Origin: Rhodocyclaceae bacterium
GTDB taxonomy: Bacteria > Pseudomonadota > Gammaproteobacteria > Burkholderiales > Rhodocyclaceae
NCBI GenBank assembly: GCA_008080565.1
Contig: VIKE01000002.1
Location: 79,334 to 143,333, forward strand
Length of the DNA: 64,000 bases
Reading direction: 5' to 3'
Under the pieces are notes generated by a model that saw only the letters and a list, made by a program, of their open reading frames with translations, was not told the DNA's origin and did not search any database. The translations under genes and the position numbers were made by a program. This document shows, piece by piece, positions 27,704 to 37,001 of this stretch (position 1 is its first letter; every line of letters starts with the position of its first letter).

Positions 27704-28560
27704 TAGAATGCCTCCAACGCTGCCATTGTCGCCACAATCAATTCAGGTGCGTCCTCGATTTCAGTCGTTTGCCAAAAGGCAGGGCCTTGGATTGTTTCAG
27801 CCTGAACGCGGTAACCGCAAGATTGCCATTGCTCAATCCGCTTTTGTGATGCTGGAGCAAGCGTTGCGTTTTCTCTTGTCGAGAGTTCGAACCAAGCGAC
27901 TGCTGGCTTTTTAGCTTCAGATATTTGCAAAATATCCGGTTGCGCAGTGATTGGAGAATTCGACAGGGATGGTGGGAGTAGTTCAGACGCTTCAATCCCT
28001 CCGGCCAACTCCGGCACAACCTCATAACCAACAATCTCAACAGACTGCCCTGAGGCAAGTCTTTGCTTCAATTGAGCGGTGACGCCTTTGGCCTGGCCGC
28101 TTGCCAACTCGCCAGCCATTTTTAGGCGCATGAATTGCTGCCAGTGCAAATTGCCAGAAACAACAGGCTGCCAAAGAATAAAATTAGTCGGCTCAGGTAG
28201 ATTGACTGCGACAGTCCCTGCCAATAGACAGCCCGCACGTAACCCCCATAGGGTCAGCGCGGCATCGGTTTGCGTTCGCAGCCAGCGGTATGCGAGAAGC
28301 ACGTCATCCTGCCAAGCCTGCCAACTGGCATCCGAAAAGTCACCACTGCTGTCACCGCAACCCAACAAATCGATCTGCAGCACAGAAAACCCCGCAGCTG
28401 CCATCGCTCTCGCCTGTATAGCAGCCATACGACGAGATTTATTCATCTCCTCTGCAAATGGATGCAGATAAATGATTGCCCCTCGTGTCAATCCATTCGC
28501 TGGGTGATATAGGCAAAAACGCTGCCCGCCTTCGCCGGGTATAAAGAAGGGCAGCATCAA
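27703..28560 (-). CDS. Exosortase A system-associated hydrolase 2 (alpha/beta fold)
   Basis: LPFFIPGEGGQRFCLYHP and IIYLHPFAEEMNKSRRM at the N-terminus are the signature of exosortase-associated hydrolase 2. The following LQIDLLGCGDSSGDF matches its second conserved block. The nucleophile-elbow region reads LWGLRAGCLLAG, where the usual catalytic Ser is replaced, so activity may use another residue or be absent. The gene lies between hydrolase 1 (one-base overlap) and the acyl carrier protein gene (11 bases away). This gene order is a standard part of exosortase A loci. Confidence 0.87.
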   Translation of the reverse strand: MMLPFFIPGEGGQRFCLYHPANGLTRGAIIYLHPFAEEMNKSRRMAAIQARAMAAAGFSVLQIDLLGCGDSSGDFSDASWQAWQDDVLLAYRWLRTQTDAALTLWGLRAGCLLAGTVAVNLPEPTNFILWQPVVSGNLHWQQFMRLKMAGELASGQAKGVTAQLKQRLASGQSVEIVGYEVVPELAGGIEASELLPPSLSNSPITAQPDILQISEAKKPAVAWFELSTRENATLAPASQKRIEQWQSCGYRVQAETIQGPAFWQTTEIEDAPELIVATMAALEAF

Positions 28561-28571
28561 GCGTAGTAGCC

Positions 28572-28844
28572 TTAATTCGCCAACTTACCTTCGACAAAAT
28601 CAATCAAGGAGCCAAGTGTGGCAAAAGTGCTTCCCTCGATTTCGTCATCATCAACAGCAAAACCCAACCGTTCTTCCATACCGGTGATCAGAGCAACAAC
28701 AGCCATCGAATCTAGCTCTGGAATAGCCCCCAGCAGCGGCGTATTCCGTGAAAAGTCAGATGATCGACCATTCAGACAAAGAATTTCATCCAGAAGGGAT
28801 AGGATTTCTTTTTCAGTATTCAAGTCTTGCTCCAGAATCGTCAT
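28572..28844 (-). CDS. Acyl carrier protein, exosortase A locus type
   Basis: This protein of about 90 residues has the four-helix ACP pattern. IPELDSMAVVALI carries the D-S-M motif, whose Ser would take the phosphopantetheine arm. LGFAVDDDEIEGSTFATLGSL is the usual acidic helix III region. It stands head-to-head with the acyl-CoA ligase gene and upstream of the two hydrolase genes, so it probably carries the acyl group that the ligase activates. TTG 28850 is an alternative start. A perfect TATAAT (28859-28864, minus strand) lies just upstream, but no good -35 box was found. Confidence 0.88.
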   Translation of the reverse strand: MTILEQDLNTEKEILSLLDEILCLNGRSSDFSRNTPLLGAIPELDSMAVVALITGMEERLGFAVDDDEIEGSTFATLGSLIDFVEGKLAN

Positions 28845-28918
28845 ATTCAAGACGCCGCATTATAGACACAGAATGGGAATTCGACTGTGAGATACTCCTC
28901 ATTGATTCACACCAATTT

Positions 28919-30541
28919 ATGCCAAAGTCCCATCCCATGTACGACTCCACTCTATTACCAGACCTAGTTTCCCACGCGGCTGATCTGACCCCTACCGCTC
29001 CCGCATTAACCTATGGCAAGACCACGCTAAGTTACGGGGAATTGCAAAGCGCAATCACCTGCTTGGTCAGTGGTTTGGTGAACTTAGGTCTTCAGCGTGG
29101 CGAGCGCGTCGGCATCTATCTCGAAAAACGCTTCGAAACTGTCATCTCCAGCTTTGCCCCTCCCGCAGCTGGCGGAGTTTTCGTGCCAATGAATCCTCTG
29201 CTCAAGCCAGAGCAAGTGGGATACATCCTCCGCGATTGCAATGTTCGCGTTTTGGTTACTTCGCAGGAACGCTTGGCTCAATTGCAAGAATCGCTTGCCG
29301 CCTGTCACGATCTGCGACACGTCATCGTGCTTGACTCCGCGGAATCACCTCCCCAAATCACGGGACTGAATACGGTTCGCTGGAGCGATGTGCTCGCTAG
29401 CCGTCCAGCAAGCGGCCACCGTTTAATCGACACTGATGTCTTAGGTATCTTGTACACGTCGGGCAGCACAGGAAAACCCAAAGGGGTTGTTCTCTCTCAT
29501 CGCAACATGGTGGCAGGCGCGAAAAGCGTTGCCAGCTATCTGGAAAATCGTGCTGACGACACGTTACTGGCAGCCCTCCCCCTCTCCTTCGATGCTGGCT
29601 TTAGCCAGCTAACCACTGCATTCTATGCCGGCGCGCGGGTGGTACTTCTCAATTACCTCTTGCCGCGTGATGTACTCAAGGCAATTGAGCGCGAAAAGGT
29701 CACCGGACTTACAGCTGTGCCTCCGCTGTATATTCAGCTGGCTCAACTCGATTGGCCTGAATCGATCACCGATCACCTGCGGTACTTTGCCAACACCGGG
29801 GGGCGTATGCCGCGCGAAATCCTGGATGCCTTGCGGCGAAGCCTTCCCAAGGCAAAACCGTTTCTGATGTATGGGCTGACTGAGGCGTTCCGCTCCACCT
29901 ATTTGCCGCCAAGTGAAGTCGACAAACGACCAGACTCCATCGGCAAGGCAATCCCCAATGCCGAAATTCTGGTTTTGCGTGAAGATGGCACTCAATGTGG
30001 GCCAAACGAACCGGGGGAACTGGTGCATCGTGGCGCCCTGGTCGGCATGGGTTACTGGAACGATATAGAAAAGACTGCCGAGCGCTACAAACCGCTGCCC
30101 GTCCATGCTCCCGGCCGCGAGTCTGGCCTTGTGTTGCCAGAAATCGCCGTATTTTCCGGCGACACCGTACGTATGGACGACGAGGGATTCCTGTACTTTG
30201 TCGGCCGCCGTGACGAGATGATGAAAACCTCTGGTTACCGCGTCAGCCCAACCGAGGTGGAGGAAATTCTCTACGCGACAAAGATGGTTGGAGAATGCGT
30301 TGCCTTTGGCGTAGATAACGATCGACTCGGCCAAGCCATTCAGGTTATTGCCACCTCCCCGGCCAATGGCGAACTTGATGTTATGGCTCTTCTCGCCGAA
30401 TGCCGTGTTCGCATGCCAGCCTACATGGTGCCTAGCGGCATTGAGGTTATCAAGGGCCCCCTGCCCCGCAACCCGAATGGGAAAATTGACCGAAAAACGC
30501 TGTCGACCATGTGGATCGAGCAAAAACAACCTCTAAGCTAG
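28919..30541 (+). CDS. Acyl-CoA ligase (AMP-forming), exosortase A system-associated
   Basis: The ANL superfamily signature LYTSGSTGKPKGVVLSH (phosphate loop) is complete. LMYGLTEAFRSTYL is the adenine-site motif, and VRMDDEGFLYFVGRRDEM with NGKIDRK gives the hinge and the catalytic lysine. The protein of about 540 residues matches the exosortase A-associated ligase family. ATG 28937 (MYDSTLLPDL) is also a credible start; the long upstream extension overlaps the divergent ACP gene and is rejected. It should activate a carboxylic acid, perhaps for loading on the ACP. The acid is unknown. Confidence 0.9.
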   Translation: MPKSHPMYDSTLLPDLVSHAADLTPTAPALTYGKTTLSYGELQSAITCLVSGLVNLGLQRGERVGIYLEKRFETVISSFAPPAAGGVFVPMNPLLKPEQVGYILRDCNVRVLVTSQERLAQLQESLAACHDLRHVIVLDSAESPPQITGLNTVRWSDVLASRPASGHRLIDTDVLGILYTSGSTGKPKGVVLSHRNMVAGAKSVASYLENRADDTLLAALPLSFDAGFSQLTTAFYAGARVVLLNYLLPRDVLKAIEREKVTGLTAVPPLYIQLAQLDWPESITDHLRYFANTGGRMPREILDALRRSLPKAKPFLMYGLTEAFRSTYLPPSEVDKRPDSIGKAIPNAEILVLREDGTQCGPNEPGELVHRGALVGMGYWNDIEKTAERYKPLPVHAPGRESGLVLPEIAVFSGDTVRMDDEGFLYFVGRRDEMMKTSGYRVSPTEVEEILYATKMVGECVAFGVDNDRLGQAIQVIATSPANGELDVMALLAECRVRMPAYMVPSGIEVIKGPLPRNPNGKIDRKTLSTMWIEQKQPLS

Positions 30542-30550
30542 CCGATAAGA

Positions 30551-31789
30551 ATGACTATGCCAACCGCTCCGGTCCATACGACCATGAACCAGTTTTCTAC
30601 TGCCGGTAATCAATTACTGGTCGGCGGATTACCCCTAAGACATCTGGCCGAACGCGTTGGGCAGACACCCTTTTATGCCTATGATCGCAACCTGTTGCGA
30701 TCCCGAATGGCTGAATTGCGCTTGGCATTACCGGAAAACATAAAACTGCATTTTGCGATGAAGGCAAACCCAATGCCGGCGGTTGTTGGATTTATGGCCG
30801 ATATGGTTGATGGTATCGATGTCGCCTCAGCCGGGGAACTAAAAGTCGCGCTCGATGCCGGCGCCGATCCGCATGAAATCAGTTTTGCAGGCCCAGGAAA
30901 AAGAAACACCGAACTGCGCCAAGCAGTTGCCGCGGGCGTTCTGATCAACATCGAATCGTTTCGTGAAGTGGACCTGCTGGCGAATATTTCGCTAGAGCTA
31001 GAGCTTCCGGCCAGGGTCGCCGTGCGCGTCAATCCAGACTTTGAACTCAAAGGCTCCGGCATGAAGATGGGAGGAGGCCCCAAGCAGTTCGGCGTCGATG
31101 CCGAACTGGTGCCGGAGTTGCTTGCCAAAATTGGCGACCACAAACTGGCTTTCGAGGGCTTTCACCTGTTTGCCGGATCTCAAAATCTAAAGGCCGAATC
31201 CATTTGCGAGGCACAGCAGAAATCCTACGATCTGGCGCTTGCGCTCTCCCGTTACGCTCCTTCACCAATCAGCTTCCTGAATCTCGGCGGAGGATTTGGC
31301 ATTCCCTACTTCCCGGGTGAAATACGACTTGACTTAAAAAGCATTGGTCGGAATTTAGAGCAACTCGCAAATCGCGCCAAGGCAGACTTTCCCGGAGCAT
31401 CGTTGGTCATTGAACTTGGCCGTTACCTCGTCGGCGAGGCTGGAATATATGTTTCCCGGGTAATAGACCGCAAGGTCTCACGCGGGCAAACTTTTCTTGT
31501 TGTCGATGGCGGCCTGAACCATCATTTATCCGCATCAGGAAACTTCGGGCAAGTCATTCGAAAAAACTATCCAGTCGCCATTGGTACTCGTATGAATGCC
31601 ATTCAAACCGAAATAGCTTCCGTTGTCGGTCCGCTATGCACACCATTGGACATTCTGGCAGATCGCATGACGTTGGCGATTGCAGAGCCGGGGGATTTAG
31701 TGGTGGTTTTCCAGTCCGGGGCTTACGGAGCCAGTGCCAGCCCACAGCGCTTTTTGGGGCATTCTGATGTTATTGAAGTACTAGTGTAG
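30551..31789 (+). CDS. PLP-dependent decarboxylase, exosortase A system-associated
   Basis: The protein has the alanine-racemase-type barrel of ornithine/diaminopimelate decarboxylases. FAMKANPMPAVVG holds the PLP lysine, SAGELKVALDAG and EISFAGPGKRNTEL follow, and FLNLGGGFGIPY is the phosphate-binding glycine loop. The C-terminal half contributes the sheet domain, with VVDGGLNHHLSASG and GPLCTPLDIL. The 412-residue length fits the exosortase A-associated family. It starts 9 bases after the acyl-CoA ligase and should act with it, possibly by supplying an amine or amino-acid-derived group. The true substrate is not known. Confidence 0.9.
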   Translation: MTMPTAPVHTTMNQFSTAGNQLLVGGLPLRHLAERVGQTPFYAYDRNLLRSRMAELRLALPENIKLHFAMKANPMPAVVGFMADMVDGIDVASAGELKVALDAGADPHEISFAGPGKRNTELRQAVAAGVLINIESFREVDLLANISLELELPARVAVRVNPDFELKGSGMKMGGGPKQFGVDAELVPELLAKIGDHKLAFEGFHLFAGSQNLKAESICEAQQKSYDLALALSRYAPSPISFLNLGGGFGIPYFPGEIRLDLKSIGRNLEQLANRAKADFPGASLVIELGRYLVGEAGIYVSRVIDRKVSRGQTFLVVDGGLNHHLSASGNFGQVIRKNYPVAIGTRMNAIQTEIASVVGPLCTPLDILADRMTLAIAEPGDLVVVFQSGAYGASASPQRFLGHSDVIEVLV

Positions 31790-32220
31790 CGCCAACCAGC
31801 GCACTTCCCCGTCAAACGACCAGATCTGTTGAGCGGTAGACATATCGTGCAGATTACTCCCGCCCTTCGCTCCTTAAATTCGATACAATGTTTGGATGCA
31901 TTTGGTCTAAATCCGCTCAAATACTAGGGATCATTGCTCCTTACACTGTTTGATCACAACCAAGAACATTAGCAACAGTCCATTTTTATACTCTCTAACA
32001 CTTTTGGAACCAATCTCGTGTATTTCGGTTTTTTGCATTAACGGTGCCCATCCCAGATGAAACTTGTTGCAATGATTCGTAGTCTCTGTGAAATAGTGCA
32101 CAAGCAAGATATGCCAGTGTCCATATCATTATTTTTGTGCAATGGAAGATTCCGTTGTATTCCAAGCGGGCACGAACTATTTGGCTGGACAGGAATATTT
32201 CTGGGGGACGCAGGGGCATC
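31790..32220. other. Intergenic region before the sugar transferase gene
   Basis: No convincing gene lies in these 431 bases. The last 84 bases are open in frame with the sugar transferase, but the family N-terminus and the ribosome site favour the start at 32221. The clearest structure is a nested inverted repeat at 32097-32141, listed separately. No rho-independent terminator is seen after the decarboxylase gene. A sigma-54-like GGGCACG at 32168 lacks a -12 element at the correct distance. Confidence 0.6.
32097..32141. promoter_or_regulatory. Nested inverted repeat upstream of sugar transferase gene
   Basis: The outer arms TGCACAA (32097-32103) and TTGTGCA (32135-32141) are perfect complements. 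Inside them GATATG (32108-32113) and CATATC (32122-32127) are also perfect complements, eight bases apart. It may be an operator or an RNA stem-loop about 80 bases before the start codon. Function is inferred from position only. Confidence 0.4.
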
Positions 32221-33603
32221 ATGATCAGGCTGTTCAATCACTGGTTTACTTGGCGCAGTATCGCCGGAGTTTTGTTCGACTTTTCGTTCCTGATTGTCAG
32301 CCTCGTTATTACGCTGATGTGGATCAACAGTGGGCTTCCGGTCAACCCAGTACAAATTGTGGTTTATGCCATCCTCTTCGGACTTGTGATGCTTGCCATC
32401 AATGCTCTGCTGGGCCTCTATCAACGCGCCTCGATTCGCCCAATTACCGAAACCAGGGCCCGCGCGGTACTTTCCATTTACCTCTCTATCCCAATCGCCT
32501 ACGCTCTATATGCACTGCTTCCGATTGCTGCGGTGAATCGTGACTTAATCCACCTTTCCGCGATGTCCGCTGTTTTCGGCATGCTGGTAACCCGCGTGGG
32601 TGCGGCTCATGCACCGGCTACGAAAATGCTACGCAGGCGCATTTTAGTATTCGGTACGGGGCAGCAAGCACTGGCCGTCAAGCGCGCGCTGGATCGCTCC
32701 GATCCAGCTGCCGAAATCATTGGCTTCTTGCCTGGCAGCAATGAAGATCAGCCTCTGGTTTCTTCAAGTATGATTCTCAGCCGAGACAGATCGTTGACCG
32801 ATACGGCCTGCTATCTCAAAGCTGATGAAATCGTAGTTGCCCTTAGCGAACGACGGGGCGGATCTATGCCTATGCGCGAATTGCTTGACTGCAAGTTGCA
32901 AGGAGTCAAAGTCCTCGATCTCGCGAGCCATTTTGAACAGACTTTAGGGCAAATTCGTCTCGACTCCCTCTATGCGGGGTGGCTCATTTTTGGTGATGGG
33001 TTTTGCCAAGGCACTTTCCGCACCGTCGTCAAACGTTTGTTCGACATAGTCTGTGCCATCATACTGATCATTTTGGCATTACCCATTATGCTATTGGCTG
33101 CCATCCTGATCGTCATGGAGGATGGGTTTCCGCTGCTTTACCGGCAAGAACGGGTCGGAGTCAACGGACGCCTTTTCAACGTCATCAAGTTCCGCAGCAT
33201 GCGACGTGATGCGGAAAAGGATGGGAAGCCGATTTGGGCACAAGCCAAGGATAACCGGGCTACCCGCGTCGGCCAGATCATCCGCAAACTTCGCATCGAT
33301 GAACTCCCACAGCTATTCAGCGTCTTGAAAGGCGACATGAGTTTGGTCGGTCCTCGCCCGGAGCGCCCATTTTTTGTCGATCAGCTAACCAAGGAAATTC
33401 CTTTCTACGCTGTTCGGCACAGCGTCAAACCCGGCGTAACAGGCTGGGCACAAGTGCGATATCACTATGGCGCGACAGTTGAAGATTCTGCAGAAAAGCT
33501 CCAGTACGATTTATATTACGTCAAGAACCACTCGCTGTTTCTAGATATGGTGGTGCTCTTCGAAACGGTAGGCGTCGTACTGACCGGCAAGGGCGCCCAC
33601 TAA
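32221..33603 (+). CDS. Exosortase A/PEP-CTERM-associated sugar transferase (undecaprenyl-phosphate priming enzyme)
   Basis: The 460-residue protein has four to five N-terminal hydrophobic helices, a nucleotide-binding-like middle (ILVFGTGQQALAVKRAL) and a C-terminal bacterial sugar transferase domain. In that domain are VKRLFDIVCAIILIIL, PLLYRQERVGVNGRLF, NVIKFRSMRRDAE and RIDELPQLFSVLKGDMSLVG, with the conserved Arg-x-Asp-Glu-Leu-Pro-Gln. It should transfer a sugar phosphate to undecaprenyl phosphate and so start the repeat unit. The start at 32221 is chosen for the upstream GGGGGACGCAGGGG region and family N-terminus. prsK follows 42 bases later. Confidence 0.9.
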   Translation: MIRLFNHWFTWRSIAGVLFDFSFLIVSLVITLMWINSGLPVNPVQIVVYAILFGLVMLAINALLGLYQRASIRPITETRARAVLSIYLSIPIAYALYALLPIAAVNRDLIHLSAMSAVFGMLVTRVGAAHAPATKMLRRRILVFGTGQQALAVKRALDRSDPAAEIIGFLPGSNEDQPLVSSSMILSRDRSLTDTACYLKADEIVVALSERRGGSMPMRELLDCKLQGVKVLDLASHFEQTLGQIRLDSLYAGWLIFGDGFCQGTFRTVVKRLFDIVCAIILIILALPIMLLAAILIVMEDGFPLLYRQERVGVNGRLFNVIKFRSMRRDAEKDGKPIWAQAKDNRATRVGQIIRKLRIDELPQLFSVLKGDMSLVGPRPERPFFVDQLTKEIPFYAVRHSVKPGVTGWAQVRYHYGATVEDSAEKLQYDLYYVKNHSLFLDMVVLFETVGVVLTGKGAH

Positions 33604-33645
33604 TCTTTCATCACGCTCATCTGTGATCTGAAAAGTCCGAGTTGT

Positions 33646-35601
33646 ATGGAAATCACAAGCGCAGCCCTGTTTACCTCGAGCTTTGGACTTGCCGTTTTCG
33701 GCTATCTGGCGCTTTGGATCTACCTAATCTCATTTGGCAAGAATTGGCGATCCAGTATCCACACGAGACGGATGGTTTGGGTTACCATTTTGTCGGCCTT
33801 GTGGGCCTCTACCGGACTGTTCTATTCCTTTAGTGGACATGCGCTGGCACTTGTTACCGCTTTACTGGCTGATGTCGCCAAATACGGTGCCTGGTACGTT
33901 TTCCTGGTGACACTGCTTGCCCCAGGCAGCCACCCTGATACCAAACCTATTCTCCCATCCTGGCTACCTGCCATCTGCTGGGTTTTGGTCATAACCGGTA
34001 TCGGTCTCCAATTTTCAGTAGTGCTTCGCTTGATATCGACCGAAGAATGGCTACGTGCGGTGATTTTTCACGGTCTGGCAGAAGCCGTAATCGGACTGGT
34101 TCTTGTCGAGCAACTGTTTCGCACCGTCTCCGAGGATTCGCGCTGGAATGTCAAGCCGCTATGCCTAGCCCTGCTCTTCCAGTTTTCATTTGACGTCTAT
34201 CTGTTTTCCGACGCGATGATGTTCAGCCGCATAGATGGAGATGCACTGATTGTCAGAGGTTTTGTGCACGCTATCACTATCCCTTTGCTTATGTTGGCGA
34301 CCGATCGAGCCAGGGACTGGACATCAAAGATTCACCTTTCACAGAAGGCAGCCTTCCATTCGGCCACACTCCTTCTTGCTGGACTCTACCTGCTTTTTAC
34401 AGCAGCCGTCGGCTATTACGTCCGCTATTTCGGAGGAGAATGGGGACGCGCATTCCAGTTGGCCCTAATTTTTGCCGGACTGCTTCTTTTGGGCGTACTG
34501 CTGGTTTCCGGATCGATGCGCGCCAGAATGAAAGTTCTGGTTGGCAAACATTTTTTCCGCTACCGCTACGACTATCGTGAAGAGTGGCTACGGTTTACGC
34601 ACGCGCTTACCGTACAGGACTCACCGCAGACCATGGGACAACAGGTTATTCGCGGTCTGGCCAACATGGTTGAAAGCCCTGCCGGCACGTTATGGCTTCG
34701 AGAAACAAGCCATCTGACTTTCAGACAAAGTGCTCGCTGGAATCTCCCGGAGTGCCTCGCCGAAGAGCGGCAAGACTCATCTCTCTGCCGATTCCTCCTC
34801 GCCAGCGGCTGGGTCATTAATCTCGAAGAATATCGATGCTACCCGGCTCGCTACGGCGATCTTGAGATTCCAGAATGGCTTTCCGACCAGATGAACGCCT
34901 GGCTGATAATCCCTTTGATGACCGGTAGCGATATGCAGGGCTTCGTCATTTTGTCCAGTTCTCGCACACCAATTAATGTTAATTGGGAAGTCAACGATCT
35001 GTTACGCGCCGCAGGCTGCCAGGCTGCAAGCTTTCTGACCCGTATGCAGGCAACCGAGGCTTTGCTTGAGGTCCGCAAGTTTGACGCATTTAACAAGATG
35101 TCCGCCTTTGTTGTTCATGACCTGAAAAACATTGTGACGCAACTTTCACTGATGCTTAAAAACGCAGAACGCCACAGCGACAATCCAGAATTCCAAAAGG
35201 ATATGCTGATGACAGTAAATCATGCCGTCGAGCGCATGCGTCAATTGATGATGCAGTTGCGTGAAGGTGCTACTCCCCCTGGAGGCATCTGCGGTGTTAA
35301 TCTTGCTGATGTCATTCAGCGTATTCAAAAGGACAAAATGAGTCAGGGAAGATCGATCGAAGTTCACGTTCAGGATCGATTAATAGCACGTGGACACGAA
35401 GAACGCCTGGAAAGGGTCATTGGCCATCTTGTCCAAAACGCCATTGATGCATCACTCCCCGGCGATCGCGTCTGGACATCGCTCGAACGCCGCAACGACA
35501 AGGCTGCAATTCTGGTAGGCGATAACGGACATGGCATGACGCAGGAATTTATCCGGGACAGACTATTCAAGCCATTCCAAAGCACCAAAGATGCCGCGTG
35601 A
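33646..35601 (+). pseudogene. prsK: prsK: exosortase A system histidine kinase, C-terminus lost
   Basis: About nine hydrophobic N-terminal helices, a GAF-like middle and a histidine kinase core identify PrsK, the sensor of exosortase A loci. The H-box AFVVHDLKN (His about 491), N-box VIGHLVQNAIDAS, G1 box VGDNGHGM and F-box LFKPFQSTKD are present. The frame then ends at once in Ala-Ala-stop, so the G2 glycine motif and the last strands are missing. In another frame 35595-35660 encodes RVTLPLFVIRTESDLR and ends in a TGA that overlaps the prsR ATG. This is the expected PrsK tail, so about 100 bases appear deleted with a frame change. As sequenced it is probably inactive. Confidence 0.85.
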
Positions 35602-35656
35602 CACTTCCGCTATTCGTCATTCGTACCGAATCCGATCTGCGCGCGCAGGAAGCCGC

Positions 35657-36976
35657 ATGAGTACAGAAAAACCCCGCGCCCTGCTGATTGTCGAAGACGA
35701 TCTCGCACTGCAAAAGCAACTTCGGTGGTCCTTTGACCAATTTGAGACGTTGACCGCTGCTGACCGTGAAAGCGCCCTTGCGCAAATACACCGTCACTGC
35801 CCAGCAGTTGTCACGATGGATCTTGGCCTTCCTCCCGATGCTGACTCAGTTTCCGAGGGATTCAGATTGTTGGAGCAAATCCTGGCATCGGCCCCCGACA
35901 CAAAGGTAATCGTTCTCACAGGTCAGAATGACAGAGCCAACGCACTACGGGCGATTGCCCTCGGCGCTTATGATTTTTTTGCCAAGCCGTTCGAGCCGGA
36001 AATGCTTGCGCTGACGATTGATCGAGCTTTTCGACTCCATGACCTGCAGCAGGAAAATCGTCGACTTCTGGCATCCCAACATCCGCCAGCACTTGCTGGC
36101 CTGCTGACGCGTGATGCAGGCATGCAAAAAATATGTCGGACCATAGAAAAAGTTGCCAGCAGCAGCGCGACAGTACTTCTCTTGGTGCACGAATCATCGC
36201 CCCGCTGTAACGAGCGCTTCGTGGCCATCAATTGTGCAGCCATTCCGGAGAACCTGCTGGAAAGTGAATTGTTTGGCTATGAGAAGGGTGCGTTTACCGG
36301 TGCCGTAAAAACGACCCCCGGGAAAATCGAAACTGCCAACGGTGGCACGTTAATGCTTGATGAAATCGGCGATCTGCCCCTTCCTCTGCAGGCGAAATTA
36401 CTGCGCTTTCTTCAGGAACGCGTCATTGAGCGCCTAGGGGGACGTTCGGAAATTCCTGTGGACGTTCGTATCGTCTGTGCCACACATCAGGACTTAAAAA
36501 CAAATATCAGCAATGGCAGCTTTCGCGAGGACTTGTATTATCGACTTGCCGAAATTGTGGTCCAGATCCCTCCATTGCGTGAACGTAGGGGGGACCCTGC
36601 ATTGATGGCCCATGCTTTTGTGCACCGATTCGCAAACGAGCAGAAGCGTGGCAGTATGACCCTTTGCGAAGAAGCTATTCGAGCAATAGAGGCAAATCGA
36701 TGGCCCGGCAATGTCCGGGAACTGGAAAACTGCATCAAGCGCGCAGTAATCATGGCCGACGGTTCCCGTATTACCCGTGAAGATATTGGTTTGGAGAACG
36801 AAGCCTCAAGCGAGATCGAATTCATCGATCTACGCAAAGTACGTGACGAGGCTGAACGGCAAGCTATTGTTACCGCATTGGGACGTGCCAATGGCAATCT
36901 TTTGCGTACATCCGAAATATTAGGTATCAGCCGGCCGACGTTGTACGACCTGATGCATCGCCTTGGCCTGAAGTAA
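35657..36976 (+). CDS. prsR: prsR: exosortase A system sigma-54-type response regulator lacking Walker A
   Basis: The receiver domain has the phospho-acceptor at about Asp55 (VVTMDLGLPPD) and Lys in FFAKPFEP. The central AAA+ domain keeps ELFGYEKGAFTGA (sigma-54 contact loop, residues 211-216), GGTLMLDEIGDLP (Walker B) and the arginine-finger region. However, TVLLL runs directly into VHESSPR at residue 177. The Walker A motif (normally GESGTGKE plus about five residues) is missing by an in-frame loss of about 39 bases. The C-terminal Fis-type helix-turn-helix is present. ATG 35657 overlaps the ancestral prsK stop. ATP-driven activation of sigma-54 promoters should fail. Confidence 0.88.
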   Translation: MSTEKPRALLIVEDDLALQKQLRWSFDQFETLTAADRESALAQIHRHCPAVVTMDLGLPPDADSVSEGFRLLEQILASAPDTKVIVLTGQNDRANALRAIALGAYDFFAKPFEPEMLALTIDRAFRLHDLQQENRRLLASQHPPALAGLLTRDAGMQKICRTIEKVASSSATVLLLVHESSPRCNERFVAINCAAIPENLLESELFGYEKGAFTGAVKTTPGKIETANGGTLMLDEIGDLPLPLQAKLLRFLQERVIERLGGRSEIPVDVRIVCATHQDLKTNISNGSFREDLYYRLAEIVVQIPPLRERRGDPALMAHAFVHRFANEQKRGSMTLCEEAIRAIEANRWPGNVRELENCIKRAVIMADGSRITREDIGLENEASSEIEFIDLRKVRDEAERQAIVTALGRANGNLLRTSEILGISRPTLYDLMHRLGLK

Positions 36977-37001
36977 CCCCTCTCCTGTGAAGAAGACAAT
37001 C

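Noticed and set aside
32168..32186. Sigma-54 promoter (GGGCACG with a TTGG further on)
   Set aside because: The -12 element is not at the required distance from the -24 element.
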